Positions 16,326-25,790 of a stretch of 64,000 nucleotides of DNA are shown piece by piece. Origin of the DNA: Saccharothrix violaceirubra (GTDB lineage Bacteria > Actinomycetota > Actinomycetes > Mycobacteriales > Pseudonocardiaceae); the NCBI RefSeq assembly GCF_014203755.1, contig NZ_JACHJS010000001.1:7192001-7256000 (forward strand). The letters are read 5' to 3'. Within the stretch, counting starts at the first letter, position 1. Each line of letters starts with the position of its first letter. The position numbers were made by a program, and so were the translations under genes. The notes beneath the pieces were generated by a model, which was not told where the DNA came from, made no database searches, and saw nothing but the letters and a program-made list of their open reading frames with translations.

Positions 16326-17966
16326 ATGCACTGGACCGAGCTGGTGGTGTTCTCGTCCCTGTTCCTGCTGGTCACGGTACTGGGCTTCGTGGCTGCCCGG
16401 TGGCAGCGCGGCAGCACGCTCGACCACCTCGACGAATGGGGCCTGGGCGGGCGGAAGTTCGGCTCGTGGATCACGTGGTTCCTGGTCGGCGGCGACATCT
16501 ACACCGCCTACACGTTCGTCGCCGTGCCAGCGTTGGTGTTCGGCGCCGGTGCGTTGGGCTTCTACGCGTTGCCTTACACCATCGTGCTGTACCCGATCGT
16601 CTTCCTTCCGTTGGTACGCATGTGGTCGGTGTCGCGTGTGCACGGCTATGTGACGCCGGCGGACTTCGTGCGCGGCCGGTACGGGTCGCACTGGTTGGCG
16701 TTGATCGTGGCGCTGACCGGGATCGTGGCGACGATGCCTTACATCGCGCTCCAGCTCGTGGGGCTCGAAGCCGTGCTGCGGACCATGGGGCTCAACGGGT
16801 CCGGCATCCTCGGGCACGCGCCGCTGTTCATCGCCTTCGTGATCCTCGCGCTGTACACGTACCAGTCCGGGCTGCGGGCGCCCGCGTTGATCGCGTTCGT
16901 CAAGGACATCCTGATCTACGTGGTCATCCTGGTCGCCGTGATCTACCTGCCCGCGAAGTTCGGCGGGTGGGGCTCGGTCGTGGACAGCGCGCAGGAGAAG
17001 TTCGCGGCCACGCCCAACCCCAACGACGGCGTGCTGCTCAGTGCGAACAACCAGCTCCAGTACGCCACGTTGGCGCTCGGGTCGGCGTTGGCGCTGTTCC
17101 TGTACCCGCACTCGCTCACCGGCATCCTCGCGTCGCGCGGGCGTGGCGTGATCAAGCGGAACATGGTGGCGCTGCCCGCGTACTCGCTGCTGCTGGGCCT
17201 GCTGGCGCTGATCGGGTTCGTGGCGATCCCGGCCGGGGTCAAGGCGATCACCAACCAGGCCACCGGCCAGCCGGACACGAACACGATCGTGCCGGTGCTG
17301 TTCGCGCAGGAGTTCCCGTCGTGGTTCGCCGGGATCGCGTTCGCGGCGATCGGCATCGGCGCGCTGGTGCCCGCCGCGATCATGTCCATCGCGGCGGCGA
17401 ACCTGTGGACGCGCAACATCTACAAGGAGTACGTGAACCGCAAGGCCACGCCCGCGCAGGAGGCCAAGCAGGCGAAGATCGCTTCGCTGGTGGTGAAGTT
17501 CGGCGCGGTGGCGTTCATCGTGCTCATCGACCCGGCGTTCTCGATCGACCTCCAGCTCATGGGCGGCGTGATGATCCTCCAGACGCTGCCCGCCGTGGCG
17601 ATCGCGCTCTACACGCGGTGGTTCCACGTGTGGGGCCTGATCACGGGCTGGCTCGTCGGCATGACGTGGGGGATCTCCCTGCTGTACTCGATCCCCGGCG
17701 CGGACAAGGTCAAGAAGCCGCACTTCGGCGGGTCGGCGTTGGCGCTGGACAAGGTGTCGCTGCTCGGCTGGCACCCGTTCGCCGGGTCGACCGTGCAGAT
17801 CTACGTCGGCGCGGTGGCGTTGATCGCGAACCTGCTGGTTGCCGCGGCGGTGACGGTGGTGGCGAAGCGGCTGCGCGCCAACAACGGCACCGACCGGACC
17901 AACCCGGAGGACTACCACGCGGACGAGGACGCGAAGCACCTCAAGCCCGTGGCGGCGCCGCACTGA
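16326..17966 (+). CDS. Sodium:solute symporter (monocarboxylate/MctC-like)
   Basis: 546 aa from ATG 16326. About 13 membrane helices; SSS-family signatures include WGLGGRKFGSWITWFLVGGD, PALVFGAGALGFYALPYT and ALVPAAIMSIAAANLWTRNI. Homologues paired with DUF3311 transport short monocarboxylates such as acetate, pyruvate or propionate. The last 26 bp overlap the convergent ROK gene. The upstream GntR regulator is the likely controller. Exact substrate not determinable. Confidence 0.92.
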   Translation: MHWTELVVFSSLFLLVTVLGFVAARWQRGSTLDHLDEWGLGGRKFGSWITWFLVGGDIYTAYTFVAVPALVFGAGALGFYALPYTIVLYPIVFLPLVRMWSVSRVHGYVTPADFVRGRYGSHWLALIVALTGIVATMPYIALQLVGLEAVLRTMGLNGSGILGHAPLFIAFVILALYTYQSGLRAPALIAFVKDILIYVVILVAVIYLPAKFGGWGSVVDSAQEKFAATPNPNDGVLLSANNQLQYATLALGSALALFLYPHSLTGILASRGRGVIKRNMVALPAYSLLLGLLALIGFVAIPAGVKAITNQATGQPDTNTIVPVLFAQEFPSWFAGIAFAAIGIGALVPAAIMSIAAANLWTRNIYKEYVNRKATPAQEAKQAKIASLVVKFGAVAFIVLIDPAFSIDLQLMGGVMILQTLPAVAIALYTRWFHVWGLITGWLVGMTWGISLLYSIPGADKVKKPHFGGSALALDKVSLLGWHPFAGSTVQIYVGAVALIANLLVAAAVTVVAKRLRANNGTDRTNPEDYHADEDAKHLKPVAAPH

Positions 17967-18852
17967 GCACCAGCGCGGCGGCGCCGACCAGGCCCGCCCG
18001 GTTCCCCAACCGGGCGGGCGCCACCCGGAGTGAGTCCAAATAGGACAGTCCGGCGTGGTCGGCGACGGCGGCGCGCACCGGGTCGAGGAGGAGGTCCCCG
18101 GCCTGGGCCACGCCGCCGCCGACCACGGCCAGGTCCAGGTCGCACACGGCGGCCGTGGCGACGATCGCCAGTCCGACCGCGCGCCCGGCCCGGTCGAAGG
18201 CGGCCTTCGGCAGCTCCTCACCGGCCAACGCGGCGGCGGCGAGCAGGGCGGCGTCCGCGTTCTCCGGCGCCTGCCAGCCTTTCCGCCGCGCCCAGTCGAC
18301 CATGCGGGGGCCGCCGGCGACCGTCTCCACGCAGCCACGCCCGCCGCACGCGCACGGCTCGCCGTCCGGTTCGACGACGACATGGCCGACATGACCGGCG
18401 TTGCCCGTGCGTCCGCCGTAAGGACGGCCGTCGAGCACCAAGCCGCCGCCCACGCCCGTGGAAACGACCAGTCCGAGCAGGAACCGGCTGTCCCCGGCGC
18501 CGAACCGGTGCTCGCCCAGGGCCATGCACGCGCCGTCACCCGCGAGTTCCACCGGGACGTCGGGCACCAGTGCGCGGACCTGGTCGCGCAGCGGGAACCG
18601 TTGCCACGCGGTCACGTTGATCGGGCTCGCGGTACCGGCCGTCGTGTCGACCGGACCGGCGCACGCGATGCCGACACCGGACACCGACGTGCCGTCCAGC
18701 GTCTCCTCGACGACCTCGGCCACGACCGGCCAGACGTCCACCGCGGGAGTGGACCGGCGGACGAACCGCCGGGTCGCGCCCGCGCCGTCGACCAGCGCAC
18801 CCGCGATCTTCGTACCGCCGACGTCCAGCGCCAGCACGACCTCGCCCGTCAA
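17941..18852 (-). CDS. ROK-family sugar kinase/glucokinase-like
   Basis: 303 aa from TTG 18852, whose TTGA overlaps the stop of the upstream beta-helix gene. The phosphate-1 motif DVGGTKIAGALVD is at the N-terminus; the ROK zinc motif GEPCACGGRGCVET and the segment VSTGVGGGLVLDG are present. The general-base Asp sits in ELAGDGACMALGE in place of the usual N-D-A. No HTH domain, so a kinase rather than a ROK repressor. Substrate (glucose, ManNAc or other hexose) unknown. Confidence 0.9.
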   Translation of the reverse strand: MTGEVVLALDVGGTKIAGALVDGAGATRRFVRRSTPAVDVWPVVAEVVEETLDGTSVSGVGIACAGPVDTTAGTASPINVTAWQRFPLRDQVRALVPDVPVELAGDGACMALGEHRFGAGDSRFLLGLVVSTGVGGGLVLDGRPYGGRTGNAGHVGHVVVEPDGEPCACGGRGCVETVAGGPRMVDWARRKGWQAPENADAALLAAAALAGEELPKAAFDRAGRAVGLAIVATAAVCDLDLAVVGGGVAQAGDLLLDPVRAAVADHAGLSYLDSLRVAPARLGNRAGLVGAAALVLSAAPPRA

Positions 18853-20990
18853 CGCTTGAGCATCCGCGTCATGCCGGCGGCCACGGTCGTGGCCAGCACC
18901 CAGCCCATGACGATCAGGCCGGACGCGATCCACTGCGAGGCGCCCGGCGTCTGCCAGCGGTTCTTGTTGCCGAAGTCCACGATGGGCACGACCAGGTCGA
19001 TCGTGAACAGCCACGCGTTCCACGGCAGCGTGTCGTCGGAGTTGATCTCGTCGAGCGGGTCGTGGAACTGGAACCACAGGCTGCCCAGCACCCACAGCAC
19101 CACCAGCCACGCCAACGCCCGTGCCGGGCGGTAGCCGTAACCGACCATGGACCGCTGCAACCAACTCCAGACGAGCACGAGCGGTTTGAGCGGCTTACGG
19201 CCCTCGGCCACCGCGCGGTACCGCAGGCGCTGCTTCTCGACCAGCACCAAGGCCGCGTGCTCGTCGTTGCCGCCCGCGCGCAACATGGCCGCGAACTGGT
19301 CGTAAGGGCCGGGCCGGTACGTGCGGCGCATCGCCGACCGCAGCCAGCGCAGGCGGCGCAGCACCTCCTCGTCGTCGCGCAGGTCGATGGGGTGGCGCAA
19401 CGAGTCGTAGCCGAACTCCTCCAGGTCGATCCAACCGGTGGCGTTCCAGAACTGCTCGTTGTCGTCCAACGACGTGCAGCGGACCTGCCGCAACGTCACG
19501 TCGCCGCGCGGCGGGCTGATCACGGTCAGCACCAGCTCCTGAACCTGCATGCCCAACGCGTTGAGCGCGTGGCTGTCGAGCTTGTCGCCGAGCACGGCGC
19601 CCGCGAACGTCGCCATCCGGCCGACCTGCGCCCGCCGTGCCCGCACGCCGCCGTGCGCGACGAACTCCTTGGGACCGCGTGCGCAGATCAGGTCGCGGCC
19701 GATCACCGCGCCGCCCAGGTCGAGCGACGGCTTTCCCGCCGGCTGGTGGCGGTAGCGGCCGGGGCTGGTGATCCGGCTGCCGCGCAGGTCGAGGTTCGCG
19801 CCGACGGTCACGCCACGCACCTCGATGCCGCCGGCGACCTCGACCTCGCGCAACGTCAGGTTGCTGCCGATCCGGGAGCGGTTGCCCAGCACGGCGTCCG
19901 CGCGCGGGTTGTCGATCGTGGACCCGTCGAGCGTGAGGCTGCCCTTGACCGCGATGTCGACCATGCGCACCTGGCCGCGCAGGTACGCCTGGCGGCCGAT
20001 GATGTCGCCGCCGATCTGGGCGCCGTCCAGGTGCAGGGCCCGGCCGTAGCCGACCGGGTCGTTGGTCGGCGCGCTCTTCACCGCGTCGAACCGGCCGCCG
20101 GACAGGGTGAGCGTGCCGCCGAGCCCGGCGTTGACCATGCGGACCGTGCCCGCGCTGTCGAAGCCCTGGTCGAGCTGGACGTCGCCGGTCACCGTGATGC
20201 GGTCGAGCACGAGCGGCGCGGCCGGGTCGCCGTGCGGGTCCGCCGCGCTCTCCGGGTCCACGCGGCCGTCGGCCAGGGCCGTGCCGCGCAGCGTCAGCTT
20301 CGAGCTGACGCGGGCACTGGAGAGCTGGACCGTGCCCAGGACGGTGCTCTCGGACAGGACCAGGCTACCGCCGACCTCCAGGCCGGTGCCGTTCACCGAG
20401 TGGAATGTCGGATTGTTCAATAGGCTGTGCGAGAAGTTGCAGTTGCCGCCGATCCGGGCACCGGCCAGGCGCAACTCGCCCTCCACGGTCACCCGCCGGG
20501 CCAGCAGCGCACCCGCGAGCTTGAGCCGGTCGGCGTGCAGGGCCAGTTCGCCCACGTGGCACAGCGTCGCGTCCTGGAGGTCGAGCGAGCCCTGCACGTC
20601 CGCGTCGGTCAGGTCCACGCAGCCCTCGACCGTGCTGTGCGCGAGCGACACCTCGTTCGCGCAGCTCAGGTTGCGGCCGAGCAGTCCGGGCAGCCGGCAG
20701 CCGGTGAACGCGATGCCCGCGAGATTGCCTTGTCGCAGGTCAGGGGCGTACTCGAAGCGGCAGCGGACGAACTCCAGCAGGTACGGGAAGTCGACCGCGC
20801 GCAGGTCGAGCACGCCCGTGACGAACCGGTCGACGACCTTGATCACGGGTGCCTTGTCGGGTTTGCGCAACGGCAGCCGCCACGACCCGTCGTCGCCGAC
20901 ACCGCGCACGATGTCGGCCGCGGCGAGACGGAATTCGCGTGGCGGGCTGGGGTCGAACACGTCCAGCCCGCGCACGCCGTTCTCCGTCAT
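18849..20990 (-). CDS. Large beta-helix-repeat membrane protein
   Basis: 713 aa from ATG 20990; an in-frame upstream start (21026) lacks support. Residues about 60-520 are a long run of short strand-turn repeats of the form GxLxLxxxxIxG (for example GSLDLQDATL, GTLTLSGGRF, GSLTLDGSTI, ANLDLRGSRI), typical of a right-handed beta-helix or pentapeptide-like solenoid. A helical linker (LRWLRSAMRRTYRPGPYDQF) leads to three C-terminal membrane helices (ALAWLVVLWVLGSLWF, WLFTIDLVVPIV, ASGLIVMGWVLATTVAAGM). Homologues are sometimes named 'membrane-associated oxidoreductase' without evidence. Coupled by overlap to the ROK kinase gene. No signal peptide, so the solenoid is probably cytosolic. Confidence 0.8.
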   Translation of the reverse strand: MTENGVRGLDVFDPSPPREFRLAAADIVRGVGDDGSWRLPLRKPDKAPVIKVVDRFVTGVLDLRAVDFPYLLEFVRCRFEYAPDLRQGNLAGIAFTGCRLPGLLGRNLSCANEVSLAHSTVEGCVDLTDADVQGSLDLQDATLCHVGELALHADRLKLAGALLARRVTVEGELRLAGARIGGNCNFSHSLLNNPTFHSVNGTGLEVGGSLVLSESTVLGTVQLSSARVSSKLTLRGTALADGRVDPESAADPHGDPAAPLVLDRITVTGDVQLDQGFDSAGTVRMVNAGLGGTLTLSGGRFDAVKSAPTNDPVGYGRALHLDGAQIGGDIIGRQAYLRGQVRMVDIAVKGSLTLDGSTIDNPRADAVLGNRSRIGSNLTLREVEVAGGIEVRGVTVGANLDLRGSRITSPGRYRHQPAGKPSLDLGGAVIGRDLICARGPKEFVAHGGVRARRAQVGRMATFAGAVLGDKLDSHALNALGMQVQELVLTVISPPRGDVTLRQVRCTSLDDNEQFWNATGWIDLEEFGYDSLRHPIDLRDDEEVLRRLRWLRSAMRRTYRPGPYDQFAAMLRAGGNDEHAALVLVEKQRLRYRAVAEGRKPLKPLVLVWSWLQRSMVGYGYRPARALAWLVVLWVLGSLWFQFHDPLDEINSDDTLPWNAWLFTIDLVVPIVDFGNKNRWQTPGASQWIASGLIVMGWVLATTVAAGMTRMLKR

Positions 20991-21029
20991 GTGATCGACA
21001 ATGCGTCCGCCCGCACCGGAACGCAAGGT

Positions 21030-21794
21030 TCAGGCGGGCGGTTGTTCCCAGTGGACCGGGTCCAGCACGCGGGCCAGGAACGTCTTCGTCCGCTCCTGCG
21101 TCGGCGTGCCGATGACCTGCTCGGCCGGGCCTTCCTCGACCACGACGCCGCCGTCCATGAACAGCACCCGGTCGGCCACCTCGCGGGCGAACTGCATCTC
21201 GTGCGTGACCACGAGCATGGTCATGCCCTCGTCGGCGAGCTGGCGCATCACCGTGAGCACGTCGCCGACCAGCTCGGGGTCGAGCGCCGACGTCGGCTCG
21301 TCGAACAGCATCACCGACGGGTCCATCGACAGCGCCCGTGCGATCGCCACCCGCTGCTGCTGCCCGCCGGAGAGCTGGGCGGGCATGGCGCCGATCTTGT
21401 CGGACAGGCCGACGCGCTCCAGGTTGCGCCGGGCGATCCCGGTGGCCTCGGCCGCGGACCGCCCGAGCACCTTGCGCTGGGCGACCGTGAGGTTGTTGAG
21501 CACGTTGAGGTGCGAGAACAGGTTGAAGCCCTGGAACACCATGCCGATGCCGGTGCGCGCCTTGTCGATGTCGGCGTCCGGGTCGGTCAGCTCGACGTCG
21601 TTGACGACGACCTTGCCGGCCGTGGGCTCCTCCAGCAGGTTCACGCACCGCAGCAACGTGGACTTGCCCGAACCGGACGGGCCGATGATGCACACGACGT
21701 TGCCGCGCTCGACCGTGAGGTCGATGCCCCTGAGCACCTCAAGATCGCCGAAAGCCTTCTTCAACCCGGTGATCTCGACCGCGATGTCGGTCAT
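21030..21794 (-). CDS. Amino-acid ABC transporter ATP-binding protein
   Basis: 254 aa from ATG 21794. Walker [10 protein letters not shown] (residues 38-46), Q-loop [13 protein letters not shown], signature [15 protein letters not shown], Walker [15 protein letters not shown] and switch His ([12 protein letters not shown]). The overall sequence is of the GlnQ/HisP polar amino-acid class. ATGA overlap with the permease gene; the set energises uptake of a polar amino acid. Confidence 0.95.
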   Translation of the reverse strand: MTDIAVEITGLKKAFGDLEVLRGIDLTVERGNVVCIIGPSGSGKSTLLRCVNLLEEPTAGKVVVNDVELTDPDADIDKARTGIGMVFQGFNLFSHLNVLNNLTVAQRKVLGRSAAEATGIARRNLERVGLSDKIGAMPAQLSGGQQQRVAIARALSMDPSVMLFDEPTSALDPELVGDVLTVMRQLADEGMTMLVVTHEMQFAREVADRVLFMDGGVVVEEGPAEQVIGTPTQERTKTFLARVLDPVHWEQPPA

Positions 21795-22600
21795 GACACC
21801 CCTCCGTCGACGCTGATCTTCTTGCCGCCGGTCCGCCGTTCCAGGCGCCGGGACAGGTGGCCCAGCGGCAGCGTGATGATCAGGTAGCTCAGGCCCGCGA
21901 CGACCAGCGGGGTGATCGACGGCGAGCGGCTGAGCGCCTCGCGGCCGAACTTGGTCAGCTCGTACTGGTCGCGGGCCACGCCCAGCAGGTAGATCAGCGA
22001 GGAGTCCTTGGTCAACAGGATCAGCTCGTTGGTCAGTGGCGGCAGGACGATCCGGAACGCCTGCGGGATCACGACCGTCAGGTTGGTGCGCAACGGGGAC
22101 ATGCCCAGCGACCGGGCCGCCTCGATCTGCCCCTTCGGCACGGCCTGGATGCCCGCGCGGATCGTCTCGGCCATGTACGCCGCGCCGACGCCGCCGAGCG
22201 CGATCATCACCGTGGACAGCAGGTCGAACTGGATCTGGAACGCGATCGGGGCGCCGAAGTAGACGGCGATGAACACCAGCAGCGCGGGGACGCCGCGCAT
22301 GATCTCGATGTAGACGATCGCGATCCACCGGTACGGCGCGACCGACGACAGCCGCATCAGTGCCAGGAGCAGGCCCAGCAGCAGGCCGAAGCCGAAGCCG
22401 ACGGCCGTGTAGACGACCGTGTTCTTCAACGCCACGGTGATGACCTCCGGGAACATCGACTTGATGCTCTCGGTGTTGAAGAACGCCTTGCGCAACTGTC
22501 CCCAGTCGGCGATCGCCGCGGCCACGACGACGACCAGCACGAGCACGCCGTACTGGCCACCGCGCAGGTAGCGGGCGCGCTGACGCTTGGAAAGAGCCAT
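21791..22600 (-). CDS. Amino-acid ABC transporter permease
   Basis: 269 aa. An N-terminal helix is followed by four or five more and by the EAA-like loop [20 protein letters not shown] that docks the ATPase. The sequence [17 protein letters not shown] and [17 protein letters not shown] are typical HisMQ/GlnP features. There is only one permease gene, so the channel would be a homodimer. It lies between the binding-protein gene, separated by a stem-loop, and the ATPase gene. Confidence 0.95.
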   Translation of the reverse strand: MALSKRQRARYLRGGQYGVLVLVVVVAAAIADWGQLRKAFFNTESIKSMFPEVITVALKNTVVYTAVGFGFGLLLGLLLALMRLSSVAPYRWIAIVYIEIMRGVPALLVFIAVYFGAPIAFQIQFDLLSTVMIALGGVGAAYMAETIRAGIQAVPKGQIEAARSLGMSPLRTNLTVVIPQAFRIVLPPLTNELILLTKDSSLIYLLGVARDQYELTKFGREALSRSPSITPLVVAGLSYLIITLPLGHLSRRLERRTGGKKISVDGGVS

Positions 22601-22629
22601 GGTGTGGATTCCTCGCGGGAGGAGAGAGC

Positions 22630-22652
22630 GGGGCCGGAGGTCGTCCGGCCCC
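22630..22652 (-). terminator. Stem-loop between binding-protein and permease genes
   Basis: GGGGCCGGA (22630-22638) pairs with TCCGGCCCC (22644-22652) around a 5-nt loop. In ABC operons such an internal hairpin usually reduces read-through so the binding protein is made in excess; that role is inferred. Confidence 0.6.
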
Positions 22653-22665
22653 GGTGGTCAGCCGG

Positions 22666-23484
22666 TCACTTGTTCGCCGGCTTCTTGCCGAACCACTTCT
22701 CGTAGAGCTTGTCGTACTCGCCGCTGGTCTTGGCCTTCTTGAGGACGTCGTTCACCTTGGTCAGCAGCGCGGTGTTGCCCTTGCGCACGGCGATGCCGTA
22801 CTCCTCGCCGGTGTCGAACTCCTTGGTGACCTCGGTCTCCGGGAACTCCTTGGCGTAGTCGAACAGCACGCCGTTGTCGTTGATGGCCGCGTCGACCGCG
22901 CCGGTGCGCACGGCGGCCTCCATCAGCGGGAGGTCCTCGAACTGGATCACGGTGTAGCCGTGGGTCGCGGCGTTGTCGTTGGCGTACTTCTCGCCGGTCG
23001 TGTCCTGCTGGACGCCGATCTTCTTGCCCTTCAGCCCGGACAGGTCGGTGATGCCCGACCCCTTCTTGACCAGGAGGGCCTGCGAGGCGTCGAAGTACGG
23101 CTCGGAGAAGTCGATCACGGCGGCGCGTTCGGCCGTGATGGTCATGCCGGCCGCCGCGACGTCGCACTTGTTGGTGCTGAACGTCGTGCCGGACGTGATC
23201 GTCTCGAACGGGGTGTCGAAGATCTTCTGCGTGACGCCGAGTTCCTTGGCGACCAGATTGACCAGGTCGACGTCGAAGCCGACTGTCTTGTCGCCCTCGC
23301 TGTACTGGAACGGCTTGTACGACAGGTGCGTGCAGGTGGTCAGCTTGCCCGCTTCGACCAGCTTGATGCCGGCGGCCGGGTCGACCGGGGCCGTGTCGAG
23401 CTTGGTCGCACAGGCCGCGAGCGACGCGGTGAGGGCGAGCACCGGGATCAGGGCGAACGCGGTGTGCCTGGTTCGACGGGCCAC
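22666..23484 (-). CDS. Amino-acid ABC transporter substrate-binding lipoprotein
   Basis: 272 aa with GTG start. Lipoprotein signal ending LTASLAAC (Cys25), then a family-3 binding protein: [52 protein letters not shown] and [14 protein letters not shown]. Two-lobed fold binding a polar amino acid outside the membrane. First gene of the operon with the permease and ATPase. Confidence 0.95.
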   Translation of the reverse strand: MARRTRHTAFALIPVLALTASLAACATKLDTAPVDPAAGIKLVEAGKLTTCTHLSYKPFQYSEGDKTVGFDVDLVNLVAKELGVTQKIFDTPFETITSGTTFSTNKCDVAAAGMTITAERAAVIDFSEPYFDASQALLVKKGSGITDLSGLKGKKIGVQQDTTGEKYANDNAATHGYTVIQFEDLPLMEAAVRTGAVDAAINDNGVLFDYAKEFPETEVTKEFDTGEEYGIAVRKGNTALLTKVNDVLKKAKTSGEYDKLYEKWFGKKPANK

Positions 23485-23696
23485 AGGGCGTCACTCCTCG
23501 TAACTATGGTTGGCGAGTGGCTCGGATAGTGCCACCCGGAGGTGGTGATGCACAGCACGTGCGTGTTACAGGCCGTTCAGTCCTGCGAATAGTGCGTCAC
23601 ACGCCCCGTTCGGGCGCAATTCGTCCTCTCATTTGGTTTGCGTCACACTGCGTGACCACTCTGATCACTGTTGACGTGAAGTTCTGTCACTGTGAG

Positions 23697-23732
23697 CGAA
23701 AGCCGAGGTTCCACGTGGAACCTCGGCTTTCG
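23697..23732 (-). terminator. 36-bp perfect palindrome after the M20 peptidase gene
   Basis: Two 18-bp arms with no spacer (CGAAAGCCGAGGTTCCAC and its complement), 11 bp beyond the peptidase stop codon. Position suggests a terminator. The core GTTCCACGTGGAAC differs from the ParB site core GTTTCACGTGAAAC at two symmetric positions. Confidence 0.7.
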
Positions 23733-23742
23733 GTGACCTTCG

Positions 23743-25155
23743 TCAGCGCTCTGCGTGTGCGGCCAGCACCAGTGCCACCGCTTCGGTGACGCGCGCGGCG
23801 TGCGCGAGGTGCAACCACTCGTCGGGCACGTGGCAGTTGCTGTCCGGACCGACCGCGCCGGTCACCAGGAACTGGGCGGCCGGGTACGCCTCGTGCAGCA
23901 GGCCCATGAACGGGATCGAGCCGCCCAGCGACACCGTCCGCCACGGCCCGCCGAAGATCTCCTCGCCCGCGCGGTCCAACGTCGAGCGCAGCCACGGCGC
24001 GAGGTCGGGCGCGTTCCAGCCGGCCGCGTGCTCGACCCGGCTCAGCGTGACCTCGGCGCCGTAGGGCACGTCCTCGGTCAGCGTGCGGCGGACGGCGTCG
24101 AGCGCCTTCTCCGAGTCGACCGTCGGCGGCAGGCGGAAGCTCAGCACCAGGGTCGTGAACGGGCGCAGCACGTTGCCCGCGTCGTCCGGCGCGGGCAGGC
24201 CGTCGGCGCCGGTGATCGACAGCGTCGGCCGCCAGCCGGCGTTGAGGGCCAGTTCCAGCTCGTCGTCGACGACCGGGCGGGTGTCGCCCGCCCACGGGAC
24301 GGTGGCGGTCTGCGCGCCCGGCGCGCTGGCCACGGCGTCCCGGGCCTCGGCGATCCGGTGCTCGGGGATCGCGGCGTGCAGCTCGGGCAGCAGGACCCGC
24401 CCGGTCGCGGAGTCCTCCAGCCGGTCGAGCAGTTGCCGGGCGATCCGGAACGAGCTGGGCACGACGCCGCTGGCCATGCCCGAGTGCAGGCCGCCGTGCA
24501 CGACGCGCACGGTCAGCGTGACCTGGGTCAGCCCGCGCAACGACGTGGTCAGCCACATCCGGTCGTAGTCGTTGCCGCCCGAGTCAAGGCACACGACCAG
24601 CGAGACGTCGCCCAGGCGCGGCTTGAGGTGCTCCAGGTAGGCGGGCAGGTCCGGGCTGCCGGACTCCTCGCCGGTCTCCAGCAGGACCACGGCCCGCGAG
24701 TGCGTGCCGCCGGCCGCGCGGACGGCCTCGATCGCGGCCACGGCCGCGTACCCGGAGTAGCCGTCGTCGGCCGAGCCGCGGCCGTAGAGGCGGCCGTCGC
24801 GGACGACCGGCTGCCACGGGCCAAGGCCCTCGCCCCAGTTCGCCACCGGCGGCTGCTTGTCCAGGTGGCCGTAGAGCAGGACGGTGTCGGTCGTGCCGGC
24901 GGTGGCCGGGATGTCGACCAGCAGGACGGGCGTGCGTCCGGGCAGCCGGACGACCTCGACGGTCGCGCCGGGCAGGTCGCGACCGGCCAGCCAGGCGCGG
25001 ACGTGCTCGATCGCCGCGTCGAGGTGGCCGTGCTCCTGCCACGCCGGGTCGAACGCGGGCGAGATCGCGGGTACCGCGATCAGCTCGGACAGGCTGGGCA
25101 CGATGTCGGCGTCCCAGAGGTCACGGACGGTACGGGTCAGCGCAGATCGGTCCAC
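23743..25155 (-). CDS. M20-family dipeptidase/carboxypeptidase
   Basis: 470 aa from GTG. The catalytic pattern of M20 metallopeptidases is visible: LLYGHLDKQPP (His ligand, Asp), GRGSADDGYSG (bridging Asp), LLETGEESGSPDL (general-base Glu and ligand Glu) and CLDSGGND. The C-terminal region has the typical GGSIPFMGLLHEAYPAAQFL. The lid-domain segment HGGLHSGMASGVVPSSFRI is also characteristic. Probably cleaves dipeptides in the cytosol. It stands alone between the ABC transporter and the 2-oxoacid dehydrogenase operon. Confidence 0.92.
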   Translation of the reverse strand: MDRSALTRTVRDLWDADIVPSLSELIAVPAISPAFDPAWQEHGHLDAAIEHVRAWLAGRDLPGATVEVVRLPGRTPVLLVDIPATAGTTDTVLLYGHLDKQPPVANWGEGLGPWQPVVRDGRLYGRGSADDGYSGYAAVAAIEAVRAAGGTHSRAVVLLETGEESGSPDLPAYLEHLKPRLGDVSLVVCLDSGGNDYDRMWLTTSLRGLTQVTLTVRVVHGGLHSGMASGVVPSSFRIARQLLDRLEDSATGRVLLPELHAAIPEHRIAEARDAVASAPGAQTATVPWAGDTRPVVDDELELALNAGWRPTLSITGADGLPAPDDAGNVLRPFTTLVLSFRLPPTVDSEKALDAVRRTLTEDVPYGAEVTLSRVEHAAGWNAPDLAPWLRSTLDRAGEEIFGGPWRTVSLGGSIPFMGLLHEAYPAAQFLVTGAVGPDSNCHVPDEWLHLAHAARVTEAVALVLAAHAER

Positions 25156-25502
25156 GCGCCGATCCTGTCACGCCGATCCGCCCGGACCGACCCGCCGACC
25201 GGCCTGCTCGGACGTCCGACTGTCGAACGACCTACGCCGGTGTGGCTGGGGAATGGGCGCAGTGGAGAACCGTGCGGTGGAGTGTGCGTGCGGGCGGTGG
25301 CCGACCGTGGTGGGGTGACCGAAGGTTTTCGGCCGCGGTCGGATGTCGGAGGCGTCGTCGTGTTCGGTGGGTGGGAGCGGTCCGCGAGTGGACCGCCTTC
25401 TGGAACGCACAGTGCCGCCGATGGTCGGGCGTCCACGGTTACGCCGTCCGCCGACGTGGGAATTCCCCTCGGGAAGGCACTGTCCCGTGTACACGGAGCG
25501 TC

Positions 25503-25518
25503 GTTAACGATCGGTAAC
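25503..25518. promoter_or_regulatory. Near-perfect 16-bp dyad upstream of bkdA
   Basis: GTTAACGATCGGTAAC is self-complementary except at one symmetric pair. It is about 270 bp upstream of the E1-alpha start. Confidence 0.35.
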
Positions 25519-25577
25519 CGGGACACCGGCGTCCGCTGGACGAACGGCCTACTCGGGCCACCGAAGATAGGCCGTCC

Positions 25578-25602
25578 AACCGTTATGCCTGTTCAGACGG
25601 TT
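25578..25602. promoter_or_regulatory. AACCGT-N13-ACGGTT dyad upstream of bkdA
   Basis: Six-base inverted arms separated by 13 bp, about 190 bp upstream of the E1-alpha start. Candidate operator only. Confidence 0.3.
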
Positions 25603-25790
25603 GCGGGCTGTGTTACGAAGTGGGACGGGGCTCACCATTCCGGGTGATGCCATGTCAGGATGTGGATGAGAACACCGCCAGCGCCGACGGTTTGCCGACC
25701 CCCTCACGAGGGTGGCGGCGACTGGCGGTGCCGCCGCGCACGATCGTCACGAGCGATCGGGCCGGCGTCGTAGACGAGGAGCCAAGGCGC

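Larger units (their letters stand above)
25156..25790. other. 635-bp intergenic region upstream of the 2-oxoacid dehydrogenase operon
   Basis: No convincing gene; short open frames lack ribosome-binding sites and domain features. It contains a near-perfect dyad GTTAACGATCGGTAAC (25503-25518) and an AACCGT/ACGGTT dyad with 13-bp spacer (25578-25602), both plausible regulator sites. Confidence 0.5.

Noticed and set aside
25156..25790. Small genes in the gap upstream of bkdA
   Set aside because: Open frames on both strands lack start signals and any protein-like composition.
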